A stretch of 64,000 nt of DNA from Symsagittifera roscoffensis (lineage: Eukaryota > Xenacoelomorpha > Acoela > Convolutidae). The notes below the pieces were generated by a model. It saw nothing but the letters and a program-made list of their open reading frames with translations, ran no database searches and had not been told where the DNA came from. Location: assembly GCF_963678635.1 (NCBI RefSeq), contig NC_087070.1, positions 38,516,600 through 38,580,599 of the forward strand, in the 5' to 3' direction. The first letter of the stretch is position 1. Each line of letters opens with the position of its first letter. Positions 47,300 through 58,081 of the stretch are shown here, in pieces. Made by a program: the position numbers and the translations under genes.

Positions 47300-47410
47300 A
47301 AAATATTGCAAATCTTTTCATACAGCTGTTGCGTTTCTTTACTTGCCTTCTTGAGCTTTTTATAAAAATTTTCACAATTTGCTTCTTTCAGGCGTCCAGG
47401 AAGCATCATA
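47300..47410 (-). CDS. PI3K candidate exon disturbed by a MITE
   Basis: Reads MMLPGRLKEANCENFYKKLK and KASKETQQLYEKICNI, a charged helical peptide. Phase 2 on both sides agrees with the exon at 48.01 kb. The present acceptor (GACGAG) lies in the target duplication of the hAT MITE at 47416. Skipping the insert, the ancestral sequence offers ATTATTAG six bases further upstream in the same frame. Similarity to p110 is not clear, and the donor GTCAGG is weak. Confidence 0.35.
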
Positions 47411-47415
47411 CTCGT

Positions 47416-47893
47416 CAGGGGCAGATCTAGGATTTTCTCGAGGGGGCGGATTTTCAAAAAAATTTTGAAAATTTTGCCGACTTTTTTTTAGATCGACCAA
47501 ATTGATTTTCTGAGCTCTCTCAAATCACTATAAGGACCACATTTCGACAAAGTTTTCTACACGCAGGCAAATTTTTTTGAAACAAAGGAACTTTTTGAAA
47601 ATTTTTGACCGAAAAATTGCGTTTTATGGCGCGCTCACCTTCAAAAATCCCCATTTTGACAAAATTTTCTGCGCCGCAGGCAAGGTTTTTCGTGAAAAAA
47701 AAACAAGCTACTTATTGGAAAACCTTGACCAAAAAAATCGCGTTTTTTTGACTTGCGCTCCCCTCTCAAAATTAGTACATTTTGGCGACAATGGCGCCTT
47801 AAGAAAAACTTTAGAGGGGACCCTTTGAGACGGCAGGGGTTCGAATCCCTGAAGAGGGCGTCTGACCCCCCCCCCCCCATAAATCCGCTGGTG
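47416..47893. mobile_element. hAT-type MITE with 8-bp target duplication
   Basis: Left terminus CAGGGGCAGATCTAGG and right terminus (reverse complement) CACCAGCGGATTTATGG form the inverted ends. ATACTCGT occurs immediately outside both (47408-47415 and 47894-47901), an 8-bp target-site duplication as made by hAT transposases. It is 478 bp with no transposase. Inside near the right end is a C-run (about 47867-47879) and a B-box-like GGGGTTCGAATCCC (47837). Confidence 0.85.
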
Positions 47894-48009
47894 ATACTCG
47901 TACTAATAATTCTATTAATGAACAAAATGATTGTATAAATGAAATTAATAAATCAATTAAATGATTATGCTGACTGAATGAATAATTTGGGCTTGAGTGG
48001 TGAACTAAC

Positions 48010-48124
48010 CGACACAACTTGTGCACATCAAGTTCCATCTGGGGATGATTGGAGATGAATGACTGCAAACTACTCAGCAGTTCCATAGGAGGCATCCGAA
48101 GCCCAATTGAGAGAATTTTATCCA
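48010..48124 (-). CDS. PI3K exon: end of ABD and start of linker
   Basis: The acceptor TTTGGTTTCAG precedes 48124 and the donor GTTAGT follows 48010; 115 nt, phase 1 in and 2 out. It encodes DKILSIGLRMPPMELLSSLQ and SFISNHPQMELDVHKLCR. This resembles the p110 segment 'EKIL..EIG..IG.P..EF......DPEV..FR..+...C', including the IG and PQM/PEV positions. The incoming phase does not match the exon at 52461, so a small exon between them is missing. Confidence 0.62.
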
Positions 48125-50540
48125 CTGAAACCAAAAAGACCAAATGATAAAATGATAAATACAAAATCGTACATGTGATTCAAAAAAAAAATGCAAAACA
48201 TGCGACATATTCTGTGCATTTTGGGGAGAAAAGCATTGATAACAAACAGAGCTACAAAGAGCTGATCTGATGATAGAAACATAATCTTGAACGTAATGAT
48301 CAGAAATTAAGCTTTAATACGTCCAGATCTAGATATTTATTTTGAGCCTGATACAAAATAAAATGTTACAAAGATTCAAAATAAAAAACTTGATTCAAAA
48401 CAGAATAGAATTTTTTAAAATGCCGAAAACGTTAATTTTAATCACAACTTTGAGCAAAGATGCCGATTAAAAAACGTGAATCAATCGCTACGTTCATCAG
48501 ATTTTTAATTCAACTGAGATATCCAACAGCTACTTTGAAACAAAAACAATTTATTAACACGTGAACATAATTTACACTTTTACACCAAGACGAAGCGGAG
48601 AGTCGGGCCAATTGCACTACAAAAAATTAATACGTTTCAATAAGTTGTTGTTAAAGAGATTCCAAGAGGAACAAAGACCCTACTTCTACCACCAAACTTT
48701 GAATCAAAAAGGCTCATTTAACAAACTCGCCCAAGGGAAAAAACCATTTGTGAAAAAGAAATAGGGAAAAACTGAATTCGTTTAAAAGTTTGTGATCAAA
48801 TGAGACATTCATGAGGATAATTTAGTACACATGGTTCCATTCACTACTTTCCTGTACATTTTAGAATATTTAAAAAAATATAAATGAATGCTAAATTTTC
48901 GTTCGACCAAAAAAACACAAAAAGGACGCGAATCTTGTACTAAAATAGCTACAACAAAAAGAATACTTAAAAAATTTAAAAAAAAACACAATAATACACT
49001 CGATTCCCAAAAAAAAACATTCTTGTGGTTAACGAGACGATAAAAAGTGAGCCTACATTCCTGAAATTGAATCTTCAAAAAATCATCAAAACGGAAAACT
49101 TTTTAATTTATCGAAAGTACGTGTCCTGCCCGGACTCGCATCACTTTCCCTCATCGTCCAAAATACTGGAAGTAGCTCTATTAAATTTGCGCAGATCCAT
49201 TGGATTTAACGTATTTCAATCATGAAGCAAGTCAAAATGATTCAGTTAGGCAGTTAGAAAAATTCCGTAGTTGAAATCGAAACTCTATTTAAGAACACTT
49301 AGTGCTCGTACTCGCACAGTTAAATCTTAAATTAAATACGATCGTTGAGTTTTAGTTAGACGAAAATGGGAGAGAAGAGAAAACTTTTCTAAGAGATTGT
49401 ACGTATCGTAAAAAGAACAACCAAAATAACAGTTCTTTAGAAACTATTCTGAAATATTTTTAATTTCGCAGGAATTACTTTTTAAAATATCTGAATCATA
49501 ATTTCGAATCATAACGGCTCCTTTGACAACTCAACACAAAGGAAGATCAATAGAATGTGAACAATAAAAATCGGGAATATTAGATTTCGTTTAAAGGTTT
49601 GTAAAGATAAAACATTTTGAGAATAAATACAAACTTGCATATAATTCATTGCTGTGTTAACCGAGCCGACAAAAAGTAAGCATACATACAATAAACTGAA
49701 AAAAAAAATCATAATGGGAGATTTTTAGGTTACAATAATTACGGTTCCTGGCCGGACTTGCATGAATTCACCTCATCGGCCGAAGTATAGCAGAAAAATA
49801 TCTCGGATCCAGTTCTTGAACTAATTTCAACGACATGAAATAGTTCAAAATTTAAAGATGCAGATCGGTTCACGAAAAAATTAAGTTTTTCTCAAGCAAG
49901 CTATTCAAGCTAGGGAAAATTTCAAGCTATGAAATAATTCAAGTTATTTCAAGTTGTTTCATGACGCAAAAAGTTTCACGAAAAATTAAGTTTTTCGTTA
50001 AGCAAGCGATTGAAGCTATGGAATAATTCAAGTTTCATAGACAGAATCGGTTCGCGAGAAGTTTTAATTTTTCTAAGCAAGCTATTCAAGCTATAAAACC
50101 TTGAAACTTTTCAATTTCTTTCATGGACCAGCTCAATTTGCAAAAAAAATGGATTGTTTCAAAACAAGCTTTTCAAACAATGAAAATTCCCAAAAATTAG
50201 TTTTCCCAAAAAATTTTTTCCCAAGCATGGTGGTTGCTGTTTTCAGTTGATTCATTTCATGCTGAAATGAATCTTGAAGCGCAAAACTTTGGAAAAACGT
50301 GCCCAGGTACTCTCTAGCCTTGAAGTTGAATCGAGTTGACCTTGTTTAAGAGTTATTGACTTTTTCAAAAATCGTTTTAAAATACTCAAGCTTAAGAATG
50401 GTTAAGAAATCTGAAGCGACAATTTAATTTTGACTCAAAAACTTTGAAACATTCTAGATTCAGAAGATTTTCTTAAACGTTGAGTTCAATGATAGTTTTT
50501 AAGCATTGTGCTTCCTCGAAGCTAAAACATAGCATTGATT
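48125..50540. other. Intron with SINE-like remnants
   Basis: Two related blocks (about 49030-49200 and 49660-49800) share GTTAAC(G/C)GA(G/C)ACGA-like, AAAAAGT(G/A)AGC and CTG(C/G)CCGGACT(C/T)GCAT words, the last being B-box-like in reverse. A run of GCAAGC(T/G)ATTCAAGCTA modules lies at 49895-50090. No exon found. Confidence 0.45.
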
Positions 50541-50547
50541 AATAATT

Positions 50548-50600
50548 AAACACAGAGGAGAAGCTGAGCTTCGCACCACTTGCGATACAAAACAAGGAAG
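50548..50600. repeat. Best-preserved copy of the dispersed hairpin terminus
   Basis: CACAGAGGAGAAGCTGAGCTT then CGCACCACTTGCGATACAAAA. The GAAGC-TGA-GCTTC hairpin and the TTGCGATACAAAA tail are shared, with variation, at about 9360, 9992, 18118, 20961, 51338, 53921, 57115 and 60712. Confidence 0.7.
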
Positions 50601-50816
50601 CGGCTACGTCGAAAAAAAATCGAAAATGTCGAAAAAAAACTAGATCTATCGAAATAAATTATCCTAGTTCTGAAACAAAAACATGCCAAGACAATAGAAG
50701 ATAAAATTAGCATCGAAAGAAAAATAATCAAGAGGTAACACAGCCGAAAACACTTCAGCAGAAACCCTTCAAGCTGGAAAAGGTTTAAAGAAATTGTACT
50801 GGGTCCCCCTCACCCT

Positions 50817-51164
50817 CAACACACACACACACAAACTTCATTCGCGGGTAAATGAAACAATATGATGTCACTAAGCTGAGAGTATTGGCCGAAACCTATT
50901 AAGCTGAAAAAAAAAAGAAAATAAAAAAGCAGAAAAAAGTCAAAAAAATTAAAGACTAGTAAAAAAAATTTTTAAATCCCCTCAGGAAATAAAAAAAGCC
51001 TCAAAGCACACACTTAAAAACTACTTTTTGGCTCGTCGAACGGCGCAAAATATACACCGAAACAATTAGGTCGAACAAAAAGGAAATAAAAAAAAAATTT
51101 CAAGACAAATAAAAATTATCAAATACACACACGCAAGCACGCACGCACACACACACACAAACAC

Positions 51165-51203
<39 letters not shown>

Positions 51204-51205
51204 CA
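50817..51205. repeat. CA and GA microsatellites
   Basis: (AC)n at about 50819-50834. A compound (AC)n, GCAC and (AG)n tract lies at about 51124-51201. Confidence 0.9.
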
Positions 51206-51337
51206 CAAAAAATGGTCTTAATCTAAAAAAAATGGACGAGAATTTTCAATTTTTATATATAAGACCTATTACAAAAACGATATATTGTGAAACATTTCAA
51301 CGCTTCTATCAAAAACCTTTGCATCACCAAACTAAGC

Positions 51338-52085
51338 AAAGCGGAGCTTTGCATCACTTTCCATACAACGAAAGCGTAGAATGGCAAGCTAACAAATAAA
51401 CAGTGAGATGGAAATTGTTGTCATAAAAAAATCAACACCAAAAAAAATCAATCTAAAAAAAAACATTTGATAAATAGACCCACTAGCCTTAAACAAGTTT
51501 TAAGTATTTTACGAGCCTTCACTTAGCCAACAACACGTGATTAGACGCCAATTAATCCGAAAACAAAATTGTAAGAAAACTGTCATAGAAAACTCAACAA
51601 TTTTTTGGAAATACGAAAAATTCAATCTCAAAAAAAATTAAATTGTTTGAAGATTAAATTGTTTGAATTTTTAACTGTTATACTACAACCGACCTGATTC
51701 ATTCAAAACAATTATAATCCTTTTTACCCATAAAACCAATGCGAATAACCTCACTCAGTCGAGAAAACACAAGCTGAAATTATTTAGGCCGAATAAAATT
51801 TCTAAGCGAAAAAACAAAAAATGGAAAAATATACCAGCCAGGGATAGTAAATTTTTGAAAACTACAGGGTTTAATCAACAACACTTGGTTAAGACTACAA
51901 TGAAAACTGTTCACAGCGCAAGTAAGCCAAAATAGCGTTGTGACAAATAAGCCGAAAAAACATAAGCCGTCAAGCTATAGTCCGACTATTGAATTTTCTC
52001 TGGAAAAAAAACAAGGTCCGACCGTGACTCAAACCGAGACCATAGGGTGCAAAGGCAAGCGAATTACATCCAGTCCAAAGGAGAA
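51338..52085 (-). repeat. Repeat of the 29.4-29.9 kb family with tRNA-like head and hairpin terminus
   Basis: 51720-52000 follows the right arm of the 29-kb inverted repeat (GGCCGAATAAAATTTCTAAG, CAGCCAGGGATAGTAAATTT, CTACAGGGTTTAATCAACA). A minus-strand B-box-like CGGTTTGAGTCACGG lies at about 52037-52023. A diverged terminus (AAAGCGGAGCTTTGCATCAC) is at 51340. Confidence 0.55.
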
Positions 52086-52460
52086 GGGACCTTAAAAAAG
52101 CTTAGGATCGGTAAAAAGCAACATCATTTTCAATTACTATGTGTAAGAAAAGTTGTTTACAGGAAAAATTCTAGTTCCCGATTACAAGACACTTGCTGTC
52201 CCAAGTGTAAAAAAAAACATAAAAAACACAAAAAAACAGAAATAAAATGCTTTAAGAAACAGTGTTTGAAGTATTTTGAACAAAATCAATCACCTTAAAG
52301 CTCTTACAACAATTTCCAGAAACCAACGATGATTGACACTTCATAAATACATCAAGCCCCATTAAAAAAAAACAGGATTATCAGGCAGTTTTCTTACTCC
52401 GCCGGAAAAAATCTACAATCAAATGACTCAAATCGTCAAATGAATTATATAAAAAACTAC

Positions 52461-52670
52461 TATCAAATGAAAATCGGGTTCATATTTGCAAAGATGGTAC
52501 ATAAAAACTTGTTGATTCAAGTGCAAAAAGCTTGTACCGGTCGTTATGCGAACCGAGTTTAGTTCAGCCAGAATAAATGAAATGTCTTTGTACTTGCGAT
52601 AATAAACCAGACTCGAATATTGTGATGGATCTGATTTTAGTAGTTGGATCAGCTGATTCAAATTTACTAC
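52461..52670 (-). CDS. PI3K exon: adaptor-binding domain
   Basis: The acceptor ATTAGCATAG precedes 52670 and the donor GTAGTT follows 52461; 210 nt, phase 0/0. It encodes VVNLNQLIQLLKSDPSQYSS, LVYYRKYKDISFILAELNSV and, at the end, HLCKYEPDFHLI. Order and spacing follow the p110 ABD ('I+..L...A..YPL...L....Y.F......', then 'LCD...F.P.L.V'). The residue identity is low. Its phase and neighbours on the same strand add support. Confidence 0.65.
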
Positions 52671-52854
52671 CTATGCTAATTTTGAACCCAATTTCAAATT
52701 GAGTTAACATGCGTACACTAAAAAATTTGTTAATTTTTTTTCTGAAAAAACCCAACTTAAACAAGTGAAACATTTCTTCGTTCAATAGCACTTAAAAAAT
52801 CAACCAACCCATTGTGAATGGATGCGGATTAAAAATCCAACAGATCAAATTTAC

Positions 52855-53023
52855 ATCCGAGAGAACAACTTCACTTTCGCTCTTCTTCAGTTCCCCGAAA
52901 TGGTCAGCCAGCTCGCATAGGAAGTCCAGCGTCATCGATTCTGAGTCTAAACTCCAGTTTTGATCGTCAGAAGGTGTCCAGATTAGCTGGGGTTCAGTAG
53001 GTGCATCATTGATATCGTAACCC
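52855..53023 (-). CDS. PI3K exon: N-terminal region
   Basis: The acceptor AAATTTACAG precedes 53023 and the donor GTAAAT follows 52855; 169 nt, phase 2 in and 0 out, matching both neighbours. It encodes GYDINDAPTEPQLIWTPSDD, QNWSLDSESMTLDFLCELAD and HFGELKKSESEVVLSD. It is clearly coding in composition, but I recognise no motif; assignment rests on phase-compatible linkage to the ABD-like exon. Confidence 0.7.
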
Positions 53024-53370
53024 CTGTAAATTTATTCACTCATTAAAAAAGTCCAATACATTTAACGAGAAAATCAAATGGTTGTCTCAGATCGAAAAAC
53101 ATGTAACATTTTTGCTGATTTTGGGAAATTCAGAGATTTCACCTGTTTAACTGGAGACTTTTTAGATTTAAACTCATAAGGGGCAAGGAGCATAGCTTTT
53201 ATTTGTAGCCTGAAAAACGTTTGCCCCCTTTAGATGATCTACGCCCATTTATCTCATCAAAAATTTTCGCCTTGTTCGAATTTATTGACAAATTTTGCCC
53301 CTCAAAATTTTGAAGAAAATGCTATCGAACATCCGATAGTGCAAAAATGGACATTTCGGGTGAAATTTAC

Positions 53371-53403
53371 CAGGGGCGAAACGTGCCACATTCAATGAAG
53401 GCC
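53371..53403 (-). CDS. PI3K candidate microexon (33 nt)
   Basis: Lies between a weak acceptor (ATTATGAG) and the donor GTAAAT; phase 2 in and 2 out, so it fits its neighbours. It encodes AFIECGTFRP with split codons at both ends. The acceptor lacks a strong pyrimidine tract, and the 32-nt exon could instead splice straight to 53023 in the same phase. Confidence 0.4.
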
Positions 53404-53841
53404 CTCATAATATTAAAACAAAAACCAGGGATAACTAATTGCTGTTCAAGTAGCTCAGAATTTTTCCAGACGATACGTTAACGCAAAATATAAAAATAAA
53501 TGAAACGGATTTTTTTCCAGTATTTTGTGGTGTATTTTAGTTGGTGAGAGAAGACTTAATTAGTTGAAACTACTCAAGAGTTCTTTACAAAATTTCATCA
53601 AACTTCCAGTTCTAAAAAACTATATCAATTAAAGCTCATTGACTTTCAACAACAATACATGATGAAACTAACACAATTTGAGAAAAATAAATTCTCTCAT
53701 TCTGCTGGGCTAGTTTAAAATCAAAATGCACTTATGAACTTAAAACATTCACGTTTTTTCGCTCCATTTGCATTTTTGTTAAGGTGCTATATCAAACATC
53801 TGAGAGGTCAATTATCCGATAATGCAGATATCCGAACTTAC

Positions 53842-53873
53842 ACAATGGTCACGTAATAAAACGACCTCATGAT
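53842..53873 (-). CDS. PI3K candidate first coding exon with ATG (32 nt)
   Basis: A strong acceptor (TTTTGTTTCAG) precedes 53873 and a perfect donor (GTAAGT) follows 53842. An ATG at 53870-53868 opens the frame MRSFYYVTIV that continues in phase into the next exons. Any noncoding leader would come from the exon near 55.6-55.8 kb or its duplicate. Confidence 0.5.
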
Positions 53874-53918
53874 CTGAAACAAAAGAAAAAGTTCAGTGGA
53901 TTGGTTTTAATTTTAGAG

Positions 53919-54525
53919 ACAGAGGCGAAGCAGTTCTTCGCAAACATTAGCGAGAACAGGGCAAAAAAGCAGCTCTATCAAGTAGAAACAAACCTCAAAT
54001 TCGTAAAACTTTGCTTCGTATCGGATTCGAACATGCAACTTCGTGAATAGGAGTCTCACTCCCTGCTCTCGCGGCCACGAACGCGTAAATATCGGCAAAC
54101 GCTAGTCACAAATAAAGCAGCTAATTATGCTAATAAATTGCCAATGCGATGCGGCACCAAATACAATTAGACACAATTTTGCATGTAAAAAGTTGGAATA
54201 TATCAAACTGAAGGCCTCCACACTAACTTTGCATGTAACAAATTGGAAAGTATAAAGCCAAAAATTGTATAAATAAGCATTTCAAAAAAACGGAGATATT
54301 TTGAGTTGGAAAATTTATTGAAACCAAGTTTTTATTATTGTACTGTGGTTTTAAAAAAAAAGCTTTTTTAGGCGCATTTGATCAACAGAAAATGCATCAA
54401 CTGTGTTAACTTATTAGTAGTTGAACGTCAAAGCACGTTTCATCAAAAGTGGCACCAATATTTGCGACTTAGGTTGGGAATAAAAGCATAGTCATACTAT
54501 TACACTACGCTCGCGTAAGCTGGCT
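53919..54525 (-). repeat. tRNA-derived SINE-like unit with hairpin terminus
   Basis: On the minus strand: upstream block ending near ..CGCAAATATTGG, then a tRNA-like segment 54085-54015 with GTGGCCGCGAGAGCAGGGAG (A-box region) and ATGTTCGAATCCG (B box), then the terminus CTTCGCCTCTGTC at 53933-53921. Close relatives are at 57.1-57.7 and 60.7-61.3 kb. Confidence 0.6.
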
Positions 54526-55623
54526 AGTGCAAAAGAGAGTTGCGCTCCACTATAAATTGCGTTTTAAACCTTTTTAGAAAAATTTTGCAAGACTTCAGGC
54601 TCATTTTCCTAGGCGAAAAACCACGCCTGCGAAAAAAAAAAGAATTTCATAAATTTCAATTCAAAGAGTTTAGAAAACTTTCTTAAATCTAGTGATCTCG
54701 ATACAAACGGTAGAAATTTAAGTGCCCACTAGAAATTGGATCTGTGCCCTAGTTTTTGAAAAGTTTCGGATCTTTTTCAGCTACCTATCTTTGAACGGTA
54801 CCCTTTTGTTAATGGATAATGCAATATGCGGCTCTTTTTTCAACTCCCACACCGCCCCATCTTAATAAAGCATTAATTTCATGGCCAATTTTGTAAGCCA
54901 ATTTTTGTAACAATCGGGTTAAGTCAACAAAAAATCTACTTGTAAAAACACGAAGGCTGGGAGAAAAGAAAAAAGAGGCTAGTCTGCAAAAAATCATCAA
55001 ATTTGAGCTGTCACAAGACCTAAACAAGTTTCTCTAATTTGTTCAATGACCTAAATAAGTGTCTTCTAAATAACTGTCCCCTAAATAAGTATCTTAAATT
55101 CGCTCATAGAAACTTGAAAGATTTCTAAGAACCCGCTCACAGACAAATTTGGCAGCATCCATACTCCTGCCCTTTTTGTAGAAAAAAACGATTAACAGAG
55201 CGACCAGACCAACTTAAAATCATATACAGATCCGATAGATGATTATTATAATGGGAGATAACGTCCATAAGTTTGTTAATAGGTTGTTGTCAGGAATGAC
55301 ACGTTACTTTTTGATTAGCACAAACAAGATGCAATTCTCTACCTGCAACTAGAACACAGTAATTGCAACTAGAACTTGATACTGCAACTAAAATCTATTT
55401 ACAGTTCTGACTGATATAAAATGCATCAACTAGATACCATTTCAAGCTGTAAGCATCATTGTTATAAGTCAAGTATTTACTTTTAAATGTAGAACAGTAG
55501 ACAAAATCCACGGTTTCAAATCAGTTGCGCTTGAGAGTAAAAAAAAACAGAATCAGAGCGCGAAAAGTACGAAGCAAAAGAGAATAAATAACTTAATGTA
55601 TCATAGTTGTGGTCCTGACTTAC

Positions 55624-55800
55624 TGCTGATGCAGGTGAAACTGGAGGAACTCCTTCAGATGTGTGAACAGAATGGCAATTGAGGTAGAGGCGGAGTCGGC
55701 ATAAGACACAGAATGATCCCACGTGAACACACCATCACACGACAACTTACCATTCACACGAACCTATCACAACACGGCACACATAATATCATTCTCGGGA
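55624..55800 (-). promoter_or_regulatory. Candidate promoter and leader exon for the PI3K gene, copy 1
   Basis: On the minus strand a CCAAT box (55877-55873) in a GC-richer stretch precedes a segment ending CATCAGCA with a perfect donor GTAAGTC (exon end 55624). It lies 1.75 kb upstream of the ATG exon, which begins with an acceptor, so a spliced leader is needed and this is a good candidate. There is no TATA box and no direct transcript evidence. Confidence 0.4.
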
Positions 55801-56021
55801 TTTTTTGAACTTGTTCCGCCCAATATTGCAGATCTCAAAAAGTCAAAGCAGAAGTGAAAATGCTCTAATCTGATTGGTTCAAATTGAACTCGTCCGCCAA
55901 AAACAGATGAAATCATGCGTTAAATTTACTATAGAAGCGCTTTTAAGTAAATATGGTAAGAGTTAAAAAAGAGACCCCTTACGCGCACGCCGATACTTTT
56001 CAAACCCACTCCCAAAACTAC

Positions 56022-56156
56022 CTGTTTTATGTAGCCATTGATATCAATAACTACGATTAAAATAAACAAAGGATCACTTCTTAGCTTCAAAAAACTGCTT
56101 TTTTGGCAACGGGGAGGCATCGAGAATTTCAAGAGAGAGAAGAGGGCAGATTTTTG
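56022..56156 (-). CDS. Candidate exon of unknown function, copy 1
   Basis: A 135-nt segment between the acceptor TTTCCTTTCAG and the donor GTAGTT, open in phase 0. It encodes LLKFSMPPRCQKSSFLKLRS and DPLFILIVVIDINGYIKQ, partly hydrophobic. It is preserved in both duplication copies, which are young, so preservation alone is weak evidence. No family recognised. Confidence 0.3.
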
Positions 56157-57109
56157 CTGAAAGGAAACAAAACAATTTGGTAAAATCTATTGAAACCACT
56201 AACATAAACGTATGTTAGAGGCAACCTTCGAAATACTCATCGCAAATTCTGTAGATCCGCCGTGAATTTTCTAGATATTGACCGCTTTAAAAATTTTGAA
56301 TTAATATAAAAGTCATTTAAAAGACAATTTAAACGACAATAGGGATTCGATGCAATTTTTAATAAGTTTTAATATAATGGTAGGAAATTAGTAGATAACG
56401 CGAATCCACTTAATTTTTGGGTGAAAGTAATAGCCGAATACAAAGTTCCTTCGCGATTTCAGTGTTTGCAATGAAATTCTTCCAATTGATGAAGCTTATT
56501 ATTTAAGAATGTCTTATAAAATTTTTTAGTTCAAGAATGATTATGACAATGACGAGAAAGTACCCAAGAAAAGAACAAATCTGACAATGAAAACGAACTT
56601 CACTGATTTCCATTTCACGAAACATTATAGCAAAAACAACTCACATCTAGAAACGGTTTGGTTCTCACAATGCAGCTTAACTAAAGGCGCAAATCAAATC
56701 ATCAGAAAAATTTGAAACCATTGCGACAAAAAAATTGTTCACAAAGGAAAAAATTTGAGTAGTGAGTAAAAACAAAAAAAAGCAAAAAAGAGCTCTAACA
56801 TGAAAAAACAATAAGAAAATATATAAGCCTTCATGACACTCAACTTAAAATAAGAAACAGGCAGAAACTTCGGTAGTTGCAAATCATACTTCTAGTGCCT
56901 TAAATACTTAGCCGTTGCGGCTTGATCTAGACTACTTACTTTCACGCAAATTTTTGTAGGCATCAGGCAGCATATATCAGTTGTTGCTTTTTAATAAAGC
57001 GGATATAACTAGATCATGATATTTATTGAACAACTAAACTTCGAACAAAAATGTAACAGTTGCGAAGAAAAAAGTTATGCTCGCATGCTCCCATGTGGGA
57101 ACAACAGTT

Positions 57110-57720
57110 TACACAGAGGCGAAGCTGCGTATCGCAAATACAAGCAGTTTTATGGAGTGAATTAAAAAAAAAAGATAGAAATAAGCCTCAGAATTAGTAA
57201 AACCTTGCTTCGTATGGGCTTTGAACCTGCGAGCTTTGAGAGTTGGAGTCCCACGCCCTTCCCTCTCGGTCATAAACCCTTAGCAACCGGCAAACACTAG
57301 TCACACATACGGCAGCTACATATGCTAACAAATTCCCGATGCTATGCATCAAAAATGGCACCAAATACAAATAGACACAGTTTTGCAAGTAATTTTTTGG
57401 AATAAAAACTGAAGGCATCTACACTAATTTGGCATGTAATAAACGGCAAAGCACAAAGCCACATTATGTAACAATTAAGCATTTTAATTAGTTGCAAGAT
57501 ATATTCAAACAGAAAAATTCTGAAATCGAGTTTTTTTTGTTATGTTGTCTGAAACAAATAGCTTTTTTCGTTTCATTTGCTAAATGTAAGATGTATCAAC
57601 GGTGATAACTTATGACTATTCGAATGTCCAAGCACAGACTATCAAAAAGCCTTGAAGGTACCCCAAAAGTGGCACTAATATTCACGACTTAGATTAGAAA
57701 AAAGGAATAGTTCACTTAAT
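57110..57720 (-). repeat. tRNA-derived SINE-like unit, in duplication copy 1
   Basis: On the minus strand, CGAGAGGGAAGGGCGTGGGA and CGCAGGTTCAAAGCCC (B-box position 57229-57214) form a tRNA-like head. The end is GCAGCTTCGCCTCTGTG at about 57128-57112. Confidence 0.62.
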
Positions 57721-58081
57721 TAAAAACACTAAAGTTCGCTAGTGTAAAAACCCAGAAAAAAGCGAAAAACAAGAAAACTGAAGAGAAAAACAACGCTTTT
57801 ATTTAAAAAATGATGAAACTTGACTCCTACATGAACACAAAATCTAATCAAATTATCAGAACCAATGCCACAAGGAAATCATTCATACAAAAACTCAAAA
57901 AACTCAGTTCGAAAAAAAGTACTGAGAAATAACTTTGAAATATATGCCTTGAAAGAAAATATCGTGTCGAAAGCTGAAAAAATTCGGAAAAAACATCATT
58001 CCACAACGCTTTTCGAGAAACTCTTTAAATAGTGGTTCTTTTACGCTTAAGCGTCCGTATGATTTGACATCCCTAGAACTA

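Larger units (their letters stand above)
7024..53873 (-). other. PIK3C: Class I PI3K catalytic subunit (p110-like) gene, locus span in the window
   Basis: Minus-strand gene for an enzyme that phosphorylates the 3-position of PtdIns(4,5)P2 at the plasma membrane. The identification rests on collinear exons in family order: ABD-like and RBD-like N-terminus, C2, helical domain, then the KCKIMNSKK/LPLWLTF junction that opens the kinase domain. Class I fits better than class II or III because ABD- and RBD-like exons precede the C2 domain and the PLWL strand is class-I-like. Intron phases agree across all nine junctions from 25.68 to 7.34 kb and across three from 53.87 to 52.46 kb. The catalytic core (GDDLRQD, DRH, DFG) is not visible and should lie left of position 1. 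The exons for half the RBD and one small ABD exon were not found. Which paralogue (alpha, beta, delta or gamma) is unresolved. Confidence 0.8.

Noticed and set aside
50548-50600. Helitron 3' end (hairpin near a terminus)
   Set aside because: The sequence after the hairpin reads CTCTGTG, not CTRR, and three copies are linked to tRNA-like promoters.
52047-52298. 83-codon plus-strand frame rich in K and H
   Set aside because: It crosses the tRNA-like repeat head and an A-rich tract; no coding signature.
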